DNA of 64,000 nucleotides from Tubulanus polymorphus (GCF_964204645.1 NC_134027.1:15924485-15988484), one strand, 5' to 3'. Numbered from the stretch's first letter, positions 1 through 12,536 are shown. Numbers and translations: made by a program. Notes: generated by a model from the letters alone, not told the origin.

Positions 1-372
1 AGCCTGGGTTTCATCACTTTTATCATACAGACCAATAAGGACAGAAGCTCCCAAGTTCTTCAAATTTGAGGCCAGTCAGTGCCAGTTACTGACGAAACAA
101 AGTTTATCGACTAACATGATTTTTAATAATTTCACGATAGGATTGCTTTAAGTAGCTTACATCTTCACTCAGGTTACGTGTGACCTACACCGTGGCGCAC
201 GTACACCATAACTGATACATACACAGTGAACACGAGAGTATAAGGCTATATTGCCTACGCCACTGTACACGACTGTTTTCAACGTGAACGTTCCAATGTG
301 CCCCAGTTAACAAACTAATACAAATAATCAGGCTCCAAAACGGATCGCCGATGCGAACGTTAATGATGAGAC
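1..372. repeat. Dispersed repeat, copy 1 (partner near 29.09-29.51 kb)
   Basis: About 370 bases from 1 match 29086-29475 with scattered differences, for example the shared stretches GAAGCTCCCAAGTT, TTTCACGATAGGATTGCTT and CAGGCTCCAAAACGGATCG. The match resumes at 1018-1047 (ATGACTTCAATTAATGATG), so this copy carries about 645 extra bases that copy 2 lacks. No protein is visible. The repeat family is unidentified. Confidence 0.75.
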
Positions 373-1017
373 TTAGTTAGAAAATAGGTTTATAGTGCCG
401 GCAATGATTTTGATGAAATGATATCGTTGTCATGGCAACGGACATCAATAACAATAACGAAGAACCAGAAACTATCCATCCTCAAGGTCATGTATATCCA
501 AATTATTTGTCTTATTTGGAAGCCCAAAGGTTATCAACACCATGGTTTACAATGTATCAGTGTCAAATACATAGGTAACAATTTTCTGGGGGCCTCAAAT
601 TATACCCAAATGAAACCCCTTGAAAAGTTGGTAAATGATTGGAAAAATTAATTCTTTTGTTGTTCTATTGCTTTGAAATTTTTTCTACATAAAGTAAGGA
701 TATATGGCATACAATTTCAATTGGAATTGAATAGATCAGTGCATTTTGCTGGGAGACAGACCAGTTTATCTGAAACTTTTTCATGAATTTTTTTCATGGC
801 GGCCATATTGGAGTATGTGACCTTGACCTCAAGTTCACTTATATCCAAATTATTAATGTCTACTTTGTTGGCCCTAAAGTTATCAACAACATGCTATATA
901 ATTTTTCTGTGTCAGATAACCTGGTAACTATTCTATGAAGCCTCAAATATACCCCTATACCCCGAAATTCCCTCCAGTACAGCAGTGGAGACACTATGTG
1001 GTATTGAAAGGGTTCAT
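373..1017. repeat. Extra segment inside dispersed repeat copy 1, with an internal duplication
   Basis: This stretch is absent from the partner copy at 29.48 kb. It holds two diverged copies of a module about 345 bases apart (near 484-620 and 832-960). Both read roughly TATATCCAAATTATT, then AAGTTATCAACA, then GCCTCAAAT. The second is preceded by TGACCTTGACCTCAAG. The 77-residue reading frame at 418 crosses this repeat and resembles nothing known. It could be an insertion here or a deletion in the partner. Confidence 0.5.
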
Positions 1018-1049
1018 AAAATGACTTCAATTAATGATGATAAAACAAG

Positions 1050-2279
1050 TATTCCAATCGTGTAAATATCAGACTCATCTCTAAAAATTCGATCCTTCAG
1101 TGAATCAGCCGTGTGGCGAACACGAAAGTAAATTTCCGCATTTTGAAACCACATTTTCGTCAGATATCTTGATGCAACGTTACCTTATGCACGGGATATC
1201 AAACTAGATGAATCATTGAACACATTGCACTCAATAAATCGTTAGGCCTATATGATACGCCTTGAATATCAGTATTCGCGCTAGAAATGATGAATATCAA
1301 TCTATTCAATCTACCGCCACGTTGTTGTGAAATAACGCGCACCAGCTGATCCAGCTTGTTCAATGTTATGACGTCATGATGGAAGTCAAAACCGAGTCAA
1401 CACAAATTTTATAGAACCAAGATTTTGAGGGGTTTCGTCTTTGAAAGCCCATAATTACCGAACCAAGCGTCGGATCTTGGCGATATAAAGTTCTTCCGAT
1501 TCAATTTCACATGTGTTATGGAATTTCCCGGATTTTGAATTGAAATACGTAACATTTCTGGAAAATCGTAACACCGTTATTTCAATTTAATTTACGTAAC
1601 CATTCCGGGAAAAACAGAATGCCGATGGTCGGCAGGTCTGCATTCCATAGGATTTTGCTAATTCTTGTCGATACCAGTGGGTATCCGAAGATGGGTCCGA
1701 GTAGCTCGAAGTTCCATACGTCGGAATATCGCATACCTCAGAATGATTTTTTTATAAATTGAGTCCTAAAATTGTGTACTTAAATTCTGAACATCGTCCA
1801 GACAATATTTTTTCAAAAACGCATCCCTAGCCTACTGTATTGCATTATTTTTCGTTAAAGGGGCTGTTGCAAGAATGCATATAATCAGCTGATGATCATA
1901 AGAATTAGAAGCGTGCCAGTCGCGCTAGTTCTCGGCTGTCTTTAATACGAATAGCCAATTGAATAGATGTAGGCGGAGCTATAGACTTGTCACTGCACAT
2001 CAAACCCACGTGTTTTTAAATTCTCTCAACTGGAAAGGAGGGGCTTTACTTGGCGTACTACAGTACGATGTTTTGATTGAAAAGATGACAAGTCAAATCT
2101 CCCGGGGGGATATGAGGTTTTGATTGAAATAACAATAAAAGCCTGTCAGATATGGTACATATACAATGTTTATTCAACATAGATTAGTATAAGAAGGATA
2201 ATTTGAGCCCACGTGTCAGCAACAATTTTTATTATGACAAAATTTGCGGACCTTAAGCCGGCCGTCGAATCGTCACGTC
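1050..2279. other. Intergenic DNA, no supported feature
   Basis: I see no long reading frame, RNA gene or clear repeat here. A segment near 1715-1745 resembles one near 2515-2535 (both contain ATATCGCATACCTCAGAA), suggesting fragments of one repeat family. Confidence 0.5.
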
Positions 2280-2500
2280 ACAAGTGGCCGCGCAAGTCGG
2301 TTGCGATGCGGTAGTCTGCGACTGTGTGCGACTAGTTGCTGCCAGTCGCAACAGCACGCAGGTCGGTTGCGACGGTCGCGTCGCAGAAAGTAGAACATGT
2401 GCGACTCATTGCGACTGGCGTCGCTGGCAGTCGCAAGGTAGCGTAAATCGGTGAGTCGCTGCGACGCTGGCGGTCACAAGCCGTCGCAAGGCCGACCTAC
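2280..2500. repeat. GC-rich cluster of the GTCGCA word
   Basis: GTCGCA, TGCGAC and close variants occur many times in about 220 bases, on both strands, in otherwise AT-rich surroundings. There is no fixed period. It may be a decayed tandem repeat. Confidence 0.55.
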
Positions 2501-2504
2501 GCCC

Positions 2505-2588
2505 GCCATAATATACCTCGGATATCGCATACCTCAGAAAAAATTTTGCAGTCCCAAGAATTCCGAGGTAAGCGGAGTCTACTGTACT
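2505..2588 (-). mobile_element. Pogo/Tigger-like transposon end (relic)
   Basis: Read on the minus strand this begins TACAGTAGACTCCGCTTACC, which resembles the TA-flanked CAGT-type ends of pogo/Tigger elements, and continues to TGAGGTATGCGATATCCGAG. The other end and a transposase are not visible. The assignment rests on the terminal sequence only. Confidence 0.35.
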
Positions 2589-2599
2589 CAAATAAATTA

Positions 2600-3075
2600 A
2601 ATAGTTACCTTGTTTACTTTGAAAACGTGTTTTATGTTAATAAGCTTATTTTTGATGATTTAAATTAGAAACCGGAGAATTTATTGAATTGATTTAAATT
2701 GAATTTTTGCCACAATCGGGATTTACAATATGGACTAAATTGATAAAATGTAAAAATTTAATATACGTCTCCCTTAAATTACCCTAAAAGTTATCTTTTG
2801 TTGATAAAACTTGAATTAATTTAGGTGAATTATACTTAAGGATTTGAAATGAGAATAATATCTGCTTTTTTGCATCAATGTCAGTCCAAGTTCAAGTCCG
2901 AATCCTTATTTACACACCCATCATGCAAATCGCAAAGCTGCCATATTTGTAACGTTGCTTCACTTTCTACTATTTTTCAACGCGACAAATCAAAAGTTTT
3001 GAGTTACTACGGTCATCAAAAGCTACTTAGGACATTTTATACCCAAACCGCAGGGGCTCTAGTAAGCTGAGATTA
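2600..3075. repeat. Dispersed repeat, copy 1 (partner 11.25-11.69 kb)
   Basis: The segment matches about 11250-11690 in order and orientation. Shared words include TTTGAAAACGTGTTTTAT, GGAGAATTTATTGA, AAGGATTTGAAA and TCATCAAAAGCTACTTAGGA. The copies have many small differences. The 73-residue frame at 2849 lies inside and is not conserved in the partner. Confidence 0.75.
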
Positions 3076-4719
3076 CGTTCATTTGTTGAATAAATTCTGG
3101 TTATGAACAAAATATAAGATGCTCTTCACTTGAAGTTGAAAGGTAGAGGATTTTGACTGCCATAGCATTTGCTGAACAGGATATTTTTTGACGCCTTATA
3201 AAACGTTACCATTATGAAACCTAAACAATGTTAACCATTCAGCGTCATTTTACCAACGACAGCCGTAAATCGATGTGCAAAACGTCACAGGTCTATGTGT
3301 ACACAAATAAGCTATCTGGCAAAACATTATTGACATAGATGTAGAATGGCTTCCTGTGATTATATAATGACCTATATTTGAACGTCGAAATGTTATATTG
3401 CATTGAATATCATTAGAAGACGTATTGTAATAGTAAAGGATGTATGATTATATCAGAAGCGGCAGGCATAAATAGAAATGATAAGTAAATCGGATTATTC
3501 GGTTAAATGGCGGATGTATACACGATTTGGAAATCTGATATAAAAGTCAGACCCTGACGTGGGCATGCCGGTGGAATGACGAAGCTATCTACGATGTGTG
3601 TAGGGCCGGCGTGAATTTCATCAGCGGCTACAAGCGGTCAATATGAAAATGTGTAAACATATAATTTCAATATTCAAACGTTTTAGAAAATATGTTTGAT
3701 ATTAGGAGTATGCAGGTTTCGTGAGATTAGCAATTTATAATAGCATAGCTATCATATACGGCTCCGCGTCCTCTGATGGCATGTGTATTAGGTGACAATT
3801 CAATTCAATTCTTTATTGATCCTTATTACATTGAAATTTCGGGATAAAATTCCCAAATTCAATAAATACAAATTTTAAAATAAATTAATACAACATACAT
3901 GACACACGGGTAATTCATACAGAACAACATAAGCATGTTATTTTAAATGACAATGTCTACTTCAACCCACCCAGACTCAAGACTCTAGGATATCGAGTGA
4001 CAGCCAAACCCGTGGCCCGGGCCGGCTGGCTAGGCCACACGATATGCTCGAAGTCATGATGAAGCAGACATCAGAAGAGCTCGTTCTTCAACCATGGAGG
4101 CAATGAAGTTGCAGACCAGCTTAGAGGCATAAGTAAATGAAGTCGGTCGCAAGTTCGCGATCAATTATTGAGAATTTTCAATAAAAAAAATTTAAACCAC
4201 TACTAGAGTCGAAGACCCGCTGTATCATCTACCCAATCGCTAAATCTCATCATTCCCCAAATTTCTTAAAACTTCGATTTCAAATTTCCAATTTCACATT
4301 AGCTTAGCCCAGAAATTATACATTTTTTTCGCAGGCGTCAAATAATTTTCTAAAATTAATTTTCTTGTTGGAGTCTTTGACTCGTTTAATCGCGATTTCG
4401 AGTGTTGAAATATCATCAAATGGCCTTCTAGTAGACACATTTAGAAAATATAGGATGTCTTGAACAATTCAAAATGGATTTCACGGAAATCCTTTGGATA
4501 TTTTAGGAGAATAGCAAATTCAAATCGAAGTGTCTGTATACGAGTTTCCACCATTTTCTTTTTATATATGTAGTACCTTTGATAGGCCTATTGGATGATC
4601 TAAGCTACAGTTCACCCCCAAACTTCAAATACGAGCCCCTGTGGCCAAATTAATAGTTAGGCTAACTACCATTGGATTAGGCCTACAGAACACTCAGTTT
4701 GCGATAAGTTGATGATGTT
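3076..4719. other. Intergenic DNA with a possible LINE 3' tail
   Basis: No coding region is supported. Around 3798-3900 the sequence CAATTCAATTCTTTATTGATC followed by A/T-rich DNA resembles the reverse of a CR1-type LINE 3' end. This is a weak assignment. Confidence 0.3.
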
Positions 4720-4723
4720 TTAA

Positions 4724-5011
4724 CCCATTCAGTGCATCTACACTGCAGTACGGTGTATGAATCGGTGATGGATTTTGTGAGTACACAGCAGTGCGGTGTA
4801 TTGATTTAATTAGTAATTAGTAATTATCTCTCTTGAAAAATGGCAGCACCTGTCAAACATAGTGAAATACTAATAACTAACGATACACCGCGCCATGATG
4901 TAGACGCACTATAGTGGAATTCATGTTATTCAACACACTAGGGTGGAATTTCTTAAAACTTTCAAATTATCTCCAGCACTATAGGGTATTGATTAGTCAG
5001 CACTGAAAGGG
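4724..5011. mobile_element. piggyBac-like MITE (288 bp) with TTAA duplication
   Basis: The segment starts CCCATTCAGTGC and ends GCACTGAAAGGG, an inverted pair, and is flanked on both sides by TTAA (4720-4723 and 5012-5015). Both the CCC...GGG ends and the TTAA target are hallmarks of piggyBac. A paralogous locus near 11760 has the same flanks (GTTTTAAGGGGTGAAATAGA) with a single TTAA and no insert, which gives the pre-insertion state directly. There is no coding capacity. Confidence 0.85.
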
Positions 5012-5110
5012 TTAAGGGGTGAAATAGATGCTCAAAGCTTCGTCCCTAAAAATGAGGGACGAATTAACCCTATGAGCACTTTCGCCTTAGACGTTGTTTG
5101 GGGAACGACG
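5012..5110. repeat. Dispersed repeat segment (partner 11.73-11.88 kb)
   Basis: Together with 4694-4719 this matches 11733-11870: GGGGTGAAATAGA, CGTCCCT, AAAATGAGGGACGAA, GAGCACTTTCGCC, TAGACGTTGTTTG. The match is continuous in the partner and is interrupted here only by the piggyBac-like MITE. An internal short palindrome is formed by GTCCCT and AGGGAC. Confidence 0.75.
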
Positions 5111-5219
5111 GCTAGGTACTAGACTAAGATTTCACCTATTACATTTTGGCAGGTGATATTTTGCCAATGCGGCATTATTCCTGTTAACGCTATTTTGCCA
5201 AGGGCACATTCTGATTGTT

Positions 5220-5393
5220 GTTCACTCAACACCACCCGTAAGTTTTCACTACATAGCCTCACCTTACCCTAACCCTAACCCTATCCCAAGGGGTAAAACG
5301 GACCATCGCGTTCACTCAACACCACCCGTAAGTTTTCACTACATAGCCTCACCTTACCCTAACCCTATCCCAAGGGGTAAAACGGACCATCGC
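5220..5393. repeat. Tandem duplication containing telomere-like CCCTAA repeats
   Basis: Copy 1 (5220-5309, 90 bp) and copy 2 (5310-5393, 84 bp) both run from GTTCACTCAACACC to GGACCATCGC. They differ in length by exactly one CCCTAA hexamer. Further CCCTAACCC runs continue to about 5470. This looks like an interstitial telomeric-type repeat (TTAGGG on the other strand). Confidence 0.8.
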
Positions 5394-5479
5394 GTTGGAG
5401 CCGGGCACCCTTCGTACATGACCCTAACCCTCACCCTCTGGACCCTGATCCTATCGAAACCCTAACCCTAAACAATGAT

Positions 5480-6990
5480 TTTATTGTCATATCTTATTAC
5501 TATATCTTATTATATATAGGCCTAGCCATATTGGCGAAAAAGCGTTTACTCTACTGTCTAAAATAATGCTGCACTGCCAATTTTCACATTTCTATGGTAA
5601 AATGGGTGTCACCATAGCAATGTGGAAATTATCTAGGGTGTTTTGTCGTTACTCATTCCAATATATGTATAACTTGTATAAGTAATGGCAGTATGTTTAA
5701 CTTATTAGGCCTAGGTTTTAAAGAGTTTGCATTGCTATCAGTCTGTTACCCCTATTGAAAAACACTTTGCTCTACTGAAAATAAGAAGCGAAATATCGCA
5801 GATTTTGGAACCTTCTAAATGAAAATGCTCGATAACTGTTGGGCAGATTTTCAAAAGTAAGGGCGTTTTAGAATCATCTTCAAGCCAGCTTTCCATTTAA
5901 ATCTATTTTTTTATGAATTACAGACTTTGAAATTTCTGTGAACCTGCCTAGCATTGGCATAATATCCACTTCCTAATTCCTTACATATTACCATCTCTGA
6001 CGATTTTTACACTAAAATTTATTGGAAAAATTATCTGAGACGTTGGCCTAGTATAAACTCAGGGAGTCAATCGTCTATAACCCCTCAGTCTGACTAGGAG
6101 TGCCGAGGCTAGGGTTTTAAGATCAAGTGATCAAACCCGGCCATAGTGCCGTTTTTTCCCACTTCAAAAGTTATGAACTTGATAAATTTAATAATTGTCA
6201 TCCGATTTACTTGAACTAAATTTTCGAGGAAAGATAATAAGCATCTTGTACTGTGTTGAAAATTCCATGTTGATGCATGGCGTAGTCGGCGAGTTACAAG
6301 CTGTTGGACTCCAGCCAACTTTAGATTGTTGATTGACAGGTGGGCGTGTACTCTTCACCGCGGATTTCAAAAAATGCAGTTTTGAGCTTCTAGGCGATCT
6401 CACAGAAAAGGGGCGGGACTGGGGATCACGAAAAATTCACAGGTGTTTTCAGAAGTTCTTGATTGACATCCAGGTATGCCGTACTTATTTGTACCAGCAA
6501 TTTGACCGATTTGGCGACACTTAAAAGATTTTAACGCAATATATTTCATCAAATTGTGAAATTTAGAAATTAGTTCTCCCCCAAGTGGGAAAACAGAGTA
6601 GTTTTAGTGTATCTTGCAAAAGGTTTTAGTTTGATTCGTTAAGCCATTGCTCTCAACATTTGGGGTAAAGTTGGGAAGTATCGAAAAATTGCTACATTCG
6701 GGTATTTTCATTCACTTCCGGGTTCGCGTAAGCGTTTGTATACATGTGTAAATCAGCCGTTAACACTAGTTTTAAGTTGTTTCAAGTCATTTTCTTTCAC
6801 GAACAATGAAATGTATTATAATTATTTTATTTTGAGCAACTTGGGAGATGATGTCGGCGATAAAGCTCAAGAAATCCTGAGTATCATTCTGAAGACCTTA
6901 GGCCGACCTCATCAATCACACTGCTGAACTAGGGGTCCAGAGACACCATGCCCACTTGGGAAGTGGTTTCCAATGCTCAACAATCTAACA
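5480..6990. other. Intergenic DNA, no supported feature
   Basis: Several 60-70 codon frames occur on both strands around 6.1-6.9 kb but overlap one another and show no family signature. I treat the stretch as non-coding. Confidence 0.5.
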
Positions 6991-7000
6991 ATTTCAATAT

Positions 7001-7437
7001 TCAACGCCCCTGGTGACCATATACAAAAACCAACTCACCACAATCATAGAACCTGTCAGCAGCTACGATTTTGTAGGCCTAATTGAATGTGATAACAAAA
7101 TATGCCTTGTTACCAATTTAATATGGAAATACTAAGTAATTCTACTATTCAAAGCCCCCTAGTGATCATATGCAAAACCCAATGACCTTGAAACTCACCA
7201 CAATCATAGAACATGTCATAAACTACAACTTTGCAATTGATCATGGTAATAAAATATGCCTAGGTATCAATCTAATAAGGAATACTAAGTTAATCTACTA
7301 TTCAACGCCCCCTGGTGTCCATAAAGAATTACTAATGTCCTTAAAACTCACCACAATCATAGACGATGTCATGAGCTACAACTTTGCAACTAATTGTGGT
7401 AACAAAATATGCTTAGGTATCAATATAATGTGGAAAA
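7001..7437. repeat. Three tandem copies of a ~150-bp repeat
   Basis: Units begin at about 7001, 7149 and 7302 (spacings 148 and 153). Each reads roughly TTCAACGCCCCCTGGTG, ACTCACCACAATCATAGA, ACAAAATATGCCTAGGT. They are diverged by substitutions and small indels. The 98-residue frame at 7170 simply crosses two units. Confidence 0.8.
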
Positions 7438-9740
7438 ACTTTTTCCCACCTATGAATGAGTACTGATGATACCAAGATGGCCGCCAATTGCGTCACAATT
7501 GGCCAATCAAAAATACTTGGCTCAGGTATAAAATATCCCTTTCCAAAGAATACCCATCACAAATTGCAATGAGAAATGGCAAACCAGTAGAAAGCTACAG
7601 GACTCAAAATTTGGGCCAAAATTGACATTTCTGGGCACTAAAAAGGTCATAGGACGGCCATCTTGAGTCCGATTGACCCAATTTTTCTTACGGTGATGGG
7701 CCCTTGGGCGGTTCAAATATATACAAAAGATCAAGGTAATTGATATAAGCGTCTTCAAAATTTCCCTCAAAAAGTGTAATCAGTGCTGATTTTGACGAAC
7801 AACAATGGCTGACAGTCGGCCATCTTGATTCTGACAGGGCCAGTTTTTGGGCTGAAGATGTATCTAGGGTAGATACACGTATAAACCAAATATCAAGACA
7901 TTACCTTGAAGCGTCTTCAAAACTTCCCAAAATAACTGGATTCCGTCTACGGACGGACAGACGGACGAACAACAAGTGAATGCAATAGCCCGCTGGGACT
8001 ACAGTCCCAAGTGGGCTAAAAATCATCAGTAGATGGACTCTGTCCCTCCCAAATAAAAATGTCCCTATAAAAACCAAACCGAAATTAAAATACAATATTT
8101 ATTCATCAAAAAATCATTTATTTGTTTTTCAAATTAATGATAAGCTACAATTGAAATGGCCTAAGCTGACTCTTAGTTTATTATCATGGACTTGGGCCAC
8201 TGCAAAATTTAAAATTGCTGTATTTTATTGCTCATATTAAATTCTCAATCCACAATTCCATTTGAAATACTTCCTGAGCTCCAGCAACCATTTTGATACC
8301 AAGGAGCAATTGTTGCTATAGTGGTTACCATGGCAACCAATTTTTATGTGTTGCGATGTCTGCAATTAATTATGGTCGGATATATTTATGCCTGTAAAGT
8401 TGTAACACAAATTAGTAAACATTTATCCTCTGTTTTTAGCTGATAAATGCCTGGATCTGCCAATGAGCCAATTAATTAAGCTAATTACCCTTAATTGGCT
8501 TAATGAATAATTAGTTTAAGTTTAATAATCAATAGGGTAAGTATTATTCTGAATTTTCCCTAAGTTTGATTGAAATCGGATGACAATTCTCAAAGATATA
8601 CAAGTTTCTTTTCTACTTTCAATTGTTTTTTAACTAAGAAATTGATCATTTGGTCACCACTTAGGCCTACATGCCTGTAGCGTGAGTTTTGGGTGGGGGG
8701 TACTTTTCCCATAATTTTGGACCATATCCCCAGAAAAATGAAGGTGAAGCTGACAGCACGAGCGCCGCAGGCGCGACCACCAAATGTGGGGGGTCTGGGG
8801 GCCCTCCGCCAGAAACATTTTTCAAAAAGATGTGTTAAAACGTATTCTGAGCGAGTCTGTAGAACATATAAATGTAACAGTAAGGTGGCTTTCAGTTTGA
8901 TTTAGGCCTATGAACTATAATTGCTGCTTTTTATAACATTTTACAATTAATTTTTCAATTCCATTCTTCGTTGCAAATGTGTCTACTTACACGAGTTACA
9001 TCAATTTTACTGTCATACTGGGTGTGAATTAGAGCCAGCGAACTGAGGCGTTCCTGTCCCATTTATTTTGTCCACGGCGCCCCATTTTGATTTTGCCGCT
9101 TATGGATTGATGTGAACTCAGTGTGCTTGTGCCGCAGTGGGTGGATTATCTAGTTTATGACTATACTGAAGCAGATTGAGTGCGGCACGTTAAACAGTTT
9201 CGTATCAGTTTGATCATATCAGGTTCTACACCATAGTAAAAATAGTATTTCAGTGCAAGACACAGGTGCGGACAGCTGGCCAGACAACATCAAACTAGGA
9301 TACTGAATGCCGTACTGTGTATTTATGTACGAACAAGAGGCCCATGGGCCTTGAAGCATAGGTAGATTATACTGTGGTATTAAGTGGTTATAATTTTTTA
9401 CATCTGCCGGCAAATCTTCTATGACGATGTTGATTGGGACTGACCACAGACTTAAAGGTCTATTTGTCTAGTACGATTTTATTCCTGAAAATGAATTTAT
9501 TTTCTGCCGAACGATTTAGCCTAGGCTATTTGTACTGTTAAACCTCATTAATGCGATTCTGTTAAAAAGATGAAACTAGTTTATTCTGATGTTTTCCATC
9601 ATGTCCCAGCCAAGATATTTATATCAATCAAGATTTGGATACAAAAACCCATTTTTACGCATGAACTGTTAGGCCCCACTGAATAATGAAAACAAAAACA
9701 GAACGATTTTTCTGAATGCAATTGCAAGACCCTCTGATCT
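7438..9740. other. Intergenic DNA, low-complexity and repeat debris
   Basis: Includes a GGACGGACAGACGGACGAAC segment near 7950, a word common in repeats of marine invertebrates. No coding region or RNA gene is supported. Confidence 0.45.
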
Positions 9741-9756
9741 TTGAGCTCCAAGCTCT

Positions 9757-10046
9757 GATGCATGTACGCATGCAAAACGTCGCAGAGAGCGATGCCGGCA
9801 TTGGTGTCACTGAGGCCGGCTGATGATTGTTTGTTTGTCTTTTTGTTTGTTTGGCTTTACCTACGTCGTTTGGATCTTGGTTTCCCAAGACTATTCCTAT
9901 TGGATTGTTCATTTCTCACAACGGTACGGCCTTTGAAGTGTTGCCTGCACACTGTTCGCAGCCAGCAGGACTCGAACCCACTTGTAACTCAGCATTGATA
10001 GTGGATTCAACAGCATCACGCCTTATCTCACTGAGCTACCGAGGCC
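9757..10046 (-). mobile_element. tRNA-derived SINE
   Basis: On the minus strand the head reads CCTCGGTAGCTCAGTGAG (an RNA polymerase III A box) about 60 bases before GGTTCGAGTCC (a perfect B box; plus-strand 9968-9978). The tRNA-like head lies at about 9957-10046 and an unrelated body continues leftward to about 9760. A second, more decayed head with the same B box lies near 25.43-25.52 kb. The body ends without a clear tail. Confidence 0.65.
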
Positions 10047-10049
10047 GGT

Positions 10050-11240
10050 CGATTCAATTCCAAAAAACTACAGCAACGGCAAATAACCATCGCAATATTG
10101 CAATTTACGACACACAACGCGTAAATTCAATCACTGTTGTGCAACGCATGGAAAAGATAATAAAAGGTATTTTTTCCCGGCGCGCAATGCAAAGCGAATC
10201 TCTGCCGAGTGCGTAAGAGGGTGCTACCGCCTTATGAGTGCGCAGCAGGTGGGTAGGGCGTCCTAAAAAGAAAACTTATATTAGAATATAGCCGAATCGA
10301 ATTTTACAATGTCAGTCAACTGATTGATAATACAACTCGGTGTACTTAACAATGATATTTTCCTCCAATAAACAACTCTGGTAAAATTGAATAAAATGAT
10401 CTATCTTTATTGGTGATATCCTATCATGGTGGTAGCCTACCGTTTACCGTTTGATGTTTCGTGTCATCATGAAATGGTTTTAACTTTAGTAAAGGCGTTC
10501 CCGCACGATTACACACGGGTTTCAGTCAAGAGTAGGCTGCCGTTCCACTGCTCTAGAAATACGTATTCTGACGCTGAGAATTAATCCCAAATAATCCCAT
10601 GGATACTGATAGTTGGAATAACAGTGATATCCAAACACTGTGATATTTATAAACCGGAGGTACATAATTTTATGTTTTTCTATTCAGAAGAGGCTGTTCC
10701 CATTCTTTACTGCCAATGTCAATGCGGACATATCGCTACGCGATTGTTTAACCCGCTCTCATCTACCAGATAATGAACGAGAAAAATGCGATCGAATGAC
10801 TTTTTGGACCATTAAATCAGAAATCTGGCAACGCTATGTTGTGGGGAATAATTGAAACATTTTTTTTAGTCATTTTCAGCTGTTTCTAATGTTTGACGTG
10901 AACGGAGTGACAATTTGAAGTTACTATGAAAATGAGAAGACTCGGCGCTATTTTTTCGTGCTACTATTTTCGATCCATTTTACTAGCATTGGCATGACGT
11001 CATAGACGTCAACCAATGCTAAAAATCAAAACAATGATATTTTTACGGACCAAATTGACAAACCCCCCACGCTACGGGCCTGATTTAACCTTATGACCTT
11101 TAGTTCATTTCCTAATGAAGACTCTATGGCTGAGAATACCAGTCGTCGTTACGGTTCCCTACAACGTCTGACGCTTAAGTATCATATAGAGGTTAACTCC
11201 TGTTAATTGCAATGCAACAACTGATTTTAGTGTCAAATCA
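10050..11240. other. Intergenic DNA, no supported feature
   Basis: Short frames only, none with a recognisable signature. Confidence 0.45.
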
Positions 11241-11244
11241 AACC

Positions 11245-11880
11245 TTTGTACTAAAATAAATTAATAAGTTACCTTGTTGACTTTGAAAACGTGTTTTATA
11301 ATAAAATTTTTGATGATTTAAAATCGCGAACAGGAGAATTTATTGATTTGATTTGATTGCCACTATCGGATTTCCAATACGGACTAAATTAATAAAATGT
11401 GAAAATTCAATATGTCTCTCTACAATTACTCTAAATGTTATTTTTTGTTGATAAAACACATAAATTTTGGTCAATTTTAACCTTAAGGATTTGAAACAAG
11501 AATAAGCATAATATCTGCATTGGCATCAATGTCAGTCCAAGTCTAAGTTCGAATCCGTAATTTACACTCCCATCATGCACCACCAAAAGCCGCCATATTT
11601 GTCATGTTGCTTCACTTCAACTGTTTTTTGAGGCGACTAGTCAAAAGTTTTGAGCTAGTACGATCATCAAAAGCTACTTAGGATTACAAATTTATGCACA
11701 AACAATAGTTTACTTCCATCTGATTACAATACAGTCAGTTTGAGGTAAGTTGATGGTGTTTTAAGGGGTGAAATAGACGCTCAAAGCATCGTCCCTCAAA
11801 ATGAGGGACGAAAATTAACCTTATATGAGCACTTTCGCCCTAGACGTTGTTTGAGGAACAACGGCTACTGTCTGTCACAC
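11245..11880. repeat. Dispersed repeat copies matching 2.60-3.08 kb and 4.69-5.11 kb
   Basis: 11250-11690 matches the repeat at 2600-3075. 11733-11870 matches 4694-5110 and lacks the 288-bp MITE found there. Two families that lie 1.6 kb apart in the first locus are adjacent here, so they may belong to one longer element that has been rearranged. Confidence 0.7.
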
Positions 11881-12139
11881 CTGCTCTCCCTGCAACGTTT
11901 TGGCCCGTAATTTCGTTAATAATCGGTTTATCTACCTTTATTAGGCCTACCCATCAATTTGTTAAGTGAGGAATTTGCATTCAGAAATAAACAACAATTT
12001 TTACTAAAGTTGTTTTTGTTTTCATTTATGAGCGATAGTTTACTCAGCATACGCTCGCGTAATGCTGAAAAATCCGCTCCGCGGACGCTCGGAAACGTTA
12101 CAGTGACGTCATCACCTGCGCATTAGCATATCAAAATAC

Positions 12140-12536
12140 AGTGATATGACAGTTATATATCCTATTATTCCATCCAATTGTGAGACACTATCAATTTGTG
12201 AAACGTCTTTACTAATATAAAAGAAAAGGTACTTGACGAAGCGTGGGCGTATAGGAAAAACTTTACAGGCGTTGAGACGGCAACACTAGGTCACACGGGC
12301 ACCTGCTACAAGTATTCCCCTTCTATATTCAAATAAAGCGGGATTTCGTTATGACGTCACTCAACGGTTGAACGACGTTCGGTGACCTAGTGTTGCCGTC
12401 TCAACGCCTGTAAAGTTTTTCCTATACGCTCACGCTTCGTCAACTACCTTTTCTTTTATATTACTAAAGACGTTTCACAAATTGATAGTGTCTCACAGTC
12501 GGATGGAATAATAGGATATATAACTGTCATATCACT
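12140..12536. mobile_element. Foldback element with 155-bp arms
   Basis: 12140-12294 is the reverse complement of 12382-12536 with few mismatches. The arms start AGTGATATGACAGTTATATA and end CACTAGGTCAC, around an 87-bp centre. No reading frame spans it. A foldback MITE is most likely. I could not define a target duplication. Confidence 0.85.

Noticed and set aside
2406-2591. 61-codon frame on the minus strand
   Set aside because: It lies across the GTCGCA-rich repeat and a transposon end; its composition follows the repeat.
9957-10046. A functional tRNA gene
   Set aside because: A and B boxes are present but the sequence does not close into an acceptor stem and shares its body with another repeat copy; a SINE head is the better reading.
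9827-10216. 129-codon frame
   Set aside because: It crosses the SINE in the antisense direction; no protein family signature.
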